Source: Cellulosilyticum sp.
GTDB taxonomy: Bacteria > Bacillota > Clostridia > Lachnospirales > Cellulosilyticaceae
DNA: 64,000 nt
NCBI GenBank assembly: GCA_015058045.1
Contig: SVDC01000001.1
Location: 62,001 to 126,000 of the forward strand
Reading direction: 5' to 3'
Each line of letters opens with the position of its first letter. Position 1 is the first letter of the stretch. Below the pieces are notes generated by a model. That model saw only the letters and a program-made list of their open reading frames with translations, was not told the origin of the DNA and made no database searches. Made by a program: the position numbers and the translations under genes. This document shows, piece by piece, positions 62,591-64,000 of this stretch.

Positions 62591-62619
62591 TTGCGGAAAT
62601 GTGAAGATGCAGATATAAT
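62591..62619 (+). promoter_or_regulatory. Promoter before the flagellar operon
   Basis: TTGCGG (62591-62596), 17 bases, TATAAT (62614-62619), 75 bases ahead of flgB. No sigma-D (TAAA / GCCGATAT) pattern is evident, consistent with an early flagellar operon. Confidence 0.6.
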
Positions 62620-62694
62620 GTCACTATATGTGAAAATATAAAATAGAATTTATAGTCAATATTAAGGAAAATGAGAGATTGAAGGAGGAAGGGT

Positions 62695-63063
62695 ATGGAT
62701 ATTTTTTCAGGTGTAGATCTTGTAAATAAAGCGATTGATGCGACATTACAAAGGAAAGAACTTATAAGTGAAAATATTAGTAACGTGGACACACCAAATT
62801 ATAAAAGAAAAGATATCGATTTTGAATCTGTTTTATTAAAGGAGATTCAAAATAAAGGGGTCAAGGGGATTGATTTGAATAATTTAAATGCAGAAGTTTG
62901 TACAGATTATCAGTCATCTTCCTATCGTATGGATGGCAATAATGTAGATATAGAAGTAGAGAGAAGCGAAGAAACGAAGGTGGAGCTGAGATATGATACG
63001 TTAGTTACACGAATAACAGCTCAGCTCAATCGTATGGAAACAATTTTACAAAATCTTAAATAG
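62695..63063 (+). CDS. flgB: Flagellar basal-body rod protein FlgB
   Basis: 122 residues with AAGGAGG at the start. VNKAIDATLQRKELISENIS and NVDTPNYKRKDIDFESVLL match the flg_bb_rod N-terminal motif (the NxDTPxYK signature), and the C-terminal end VTRITAQLNRMETILQNLK is the usual short helix. It is a proximal rod subunit. First gene of the basal-body operon. Confidence 0.95.
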   Translation: MDIFSGVDLVNKAIDATLQRKELISENISNVDTPNYKRKDIDFESVLLKEIQNKGVKGIDLNNLNAEVCTDYQSSSYRMDGNNVDIEVERSEETKVELRYDTLVTRITAQLNRMETILQNLK

Positions 63064-63078
63064 AGAGAAGGGGTTTAA

Positions 63079-63522
63079 ATGAGTTTTTTTGGGTCATTAG
63101 ATACTTCTGCTAGTGGTCTTACAGCGCAGAGGCTAAGGTTGGATGTGATTTCTCAAAATATGGCAAATGCTAGTACGACACGCACAGAAGATGGTGGACC
63201 ATATAAAAAGAAGAATGTTGTTTTTGAGCAGATTCAAAATGAGGTGGGGACAAGTTTTAGTTCTGTTTTAAATAAGAAAAGACAGAGTGGAAATAATGGT
63301 GTACGCGTTGCACAGATTGTAGAAGACCAAAGTGAGGGAACATTAGTATATGATCCAAGTCATCCAGATGCTAATGCAGAAGGCTATGTAGAAATGCCAA
63401 ATGTAAATATAATTGATGAAATGGTAGATATGATTTCTGCAAGTAGGTCTTATGAAGCGAATGTGAATTCATTTAACTCAATGAAATCTATGTTTACAAA
63501 AGCATTAGAGATTGGTAAATAG
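63079..63522 (+). CDS. flgC: Flagellar basal-body rod protein FlgC
   Basis: 147 residues. SFFGSLDTSASGLTAQRLRL and DVISQNMANASTTRTEDGGP at the N-terminus and MVDMISASRSYEANVNSFNS at the C-terminus match FlgC precisely. It is a proximal rod component partnering FlgB. Start 15 bases after flgB with AAGGGG. Confidence 0.96.
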   Translation: MSFFGSLDTSASGLTAQRLRLDVISQNMANASTTRTEDGGPYKKKNVVFEQIQNEVGTSFSSVLNKKRQSGNNGVRVAQIVEDQSEGTLVYDPSHPDANAEGYVEMPNVNIIDEMVDMISASRSYEANVNSFNSMKSMFTKALEIGK

Positions 63523-63545
63523 TAAAGAAGGGGGAGTTGATCATA

Positions 63546-63851
63546 ATGACAATTGAAGGGATAACTAGTAGTGCAATAAATTCACTAGCTGATACTGGAC
63601 AAGTGTCAAAATTGACAGGAAGTGAAAGTTTTACATATGCTTTAGAGGCAGCAAAAGGCTTGGTTGAAAGTAATAAACAATCAGAGGCAGAGGTTTCACA
63701 GAAAACATTAGATTTTATGACAGGTAAAAATGATAATGTGGTGGATTTAATGGTGGCTCAATCTAAATCAAGTATTTTATTACAATACACTTTGCAAGTG
63801 AGAAATGGGTTACTCAGTGCATATAAAGAAATCATTAACTTAACAGTATAG
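63546..63851 (+). CDS. fliE: Flagellar hook-basal body protein FliE
   Basis: 101 residues from ATG 63546 (AAGGGGGAG upstream; an in-frame TTG at 63537 is too near). The C-terminal VVDLMVAQSKSSILLQYTLQ and VRNGLLSAYKEIINL is the FliE family end. It links the MS ring to the rod. Order flgB-flgC-fliE-fliF is standard. Confidence 0.93.
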   Translation: MTIEGITSSAINSLADTGQVSKLTGSESFTYALEAAKGLVESNKQSEAEVSQKTLDFMTGKNDNVVDLMVAQSKSSILLQYTLQVRNGLLSAYKEIINLTV

Positions 63852-63881
63852 ACCTGATTTAAATAGAGAGAGGTGAATAAT

Positions 63882-64000
63882 TTGCAAGAAACAATTCAAC
63901 AAATGTCAAATCAGGTTACTGAAAAGTGGAATAACCTAACAAAAAAACAAAAGATATTGATTGGTGTTGGCGTTGCTACACTAATTATAGCGATGGTAGC
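63882..64000 (+). CDS. fliF: Flagellar MS-ring protein FliF (partial, 5' end)
   Basis: TTG at 63882 after GAGAGGTGAATAAT opens a frame that runs off the window end. It encodes MQETIQQMSNQVTEKWNNLT then KKQKILIGVGVATLIIAMV, the basic N-terminus and first transmembrane helix of FliF. Identity comes from operon position and this signature. Confidence 0.88.
   Translation, partial: MQETIQQMSNQVTEKWNNLTKKQKILIGVGVATLIIAMV

Noticed and set aside
1-64000. CRISPR arrays, tRNA or rRNA genes, and complete insertion sequences
   Set aside because: No regularly spaced repeats with unique spacers, no CCA-ended cloverleaf or rRNA blocks, and no transposase motifs were found by eye.

Overview
The window is AT-rich DNA from an endospore-forming, flagellated, anaerobic-type Firmicute. 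The evidence is spoIIM, a cotJC remnant, a flgB-flgC-fliE-fliF operon start, a T-box in front of valS, an SOS box at recA, PurBox-like sites at purB, and a giant 2-hydroxyacyl-CoA-dehydratase-type activase. Gene content and protein style fit the Lachnospirales/Clostridia (a Cellulosilyticum-like organism is my inference, not demonstrated).

Region 1 (1 to about 22,800) is the right-hand part of a siphovirus-type prophage. It runs from the 3' end of the large terminase through an HK97-type head module (portal, prohead protease, capsid, connectors), the tail module (major tail protein, tail chaperones joined by a probable -1 frameshift, tape measure, Ig-repeat tail protein, baseplate-like proteins) and a lysis module (small membrane proteins, holin, amidase). 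An unusual 8.5-kb accessory tail follows: a HipA-like kinase coupled to a DUF3037-type protein, a methyltransferase-like protein, a glycine-zipper membrane protein, a small HTH repressor, a ParM-like actin with a candidate ParR and centromere repeats, a small antisense membrane-protein gene, two small membrane proteins sharing an N-terminal motif, and a 775-residue-class VirB4/HerA-like ATPase. No recombinase lies in the window; it should be to the left.

The right prophage border falls inside cotJC, a spore-coat manganese-catalase gene. Only codons from about residue 30 onward remain, so the element interrupts a sporulation gene at the codons just before the first predicted Mn ligand. This is the architecture of sporulation-gene intervening elements such as skin.

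Region 2 (23,300 to 64,000) is chromosomal housekeeping DNA: two ABC-F proteins, a DUF2238-like membrane protein, an S1-domain protein, a coiled-coil membrane protein, a GUA-specifier T-box followed by a small membrane gene and valS, a chemoreceptor overlapping a solute-binding lipoprotein gene, a 1430-residue activase, a P-type Ca2+ ATPase, a glycogen branching enzyme, argG and argH (minus strand, candidate ArgR operator), a DUF624 protein, cinA, recA, RNase Y, purB, a short NfeD-like protein, proC, spoIIM and the beginning of the flagellar basal-body operon. Most genes here are single transcription units with clear intrinsic terminators. Exceptions are the T-box/valS unit, the MCP/lipoprotein pair and the flagellar operon.
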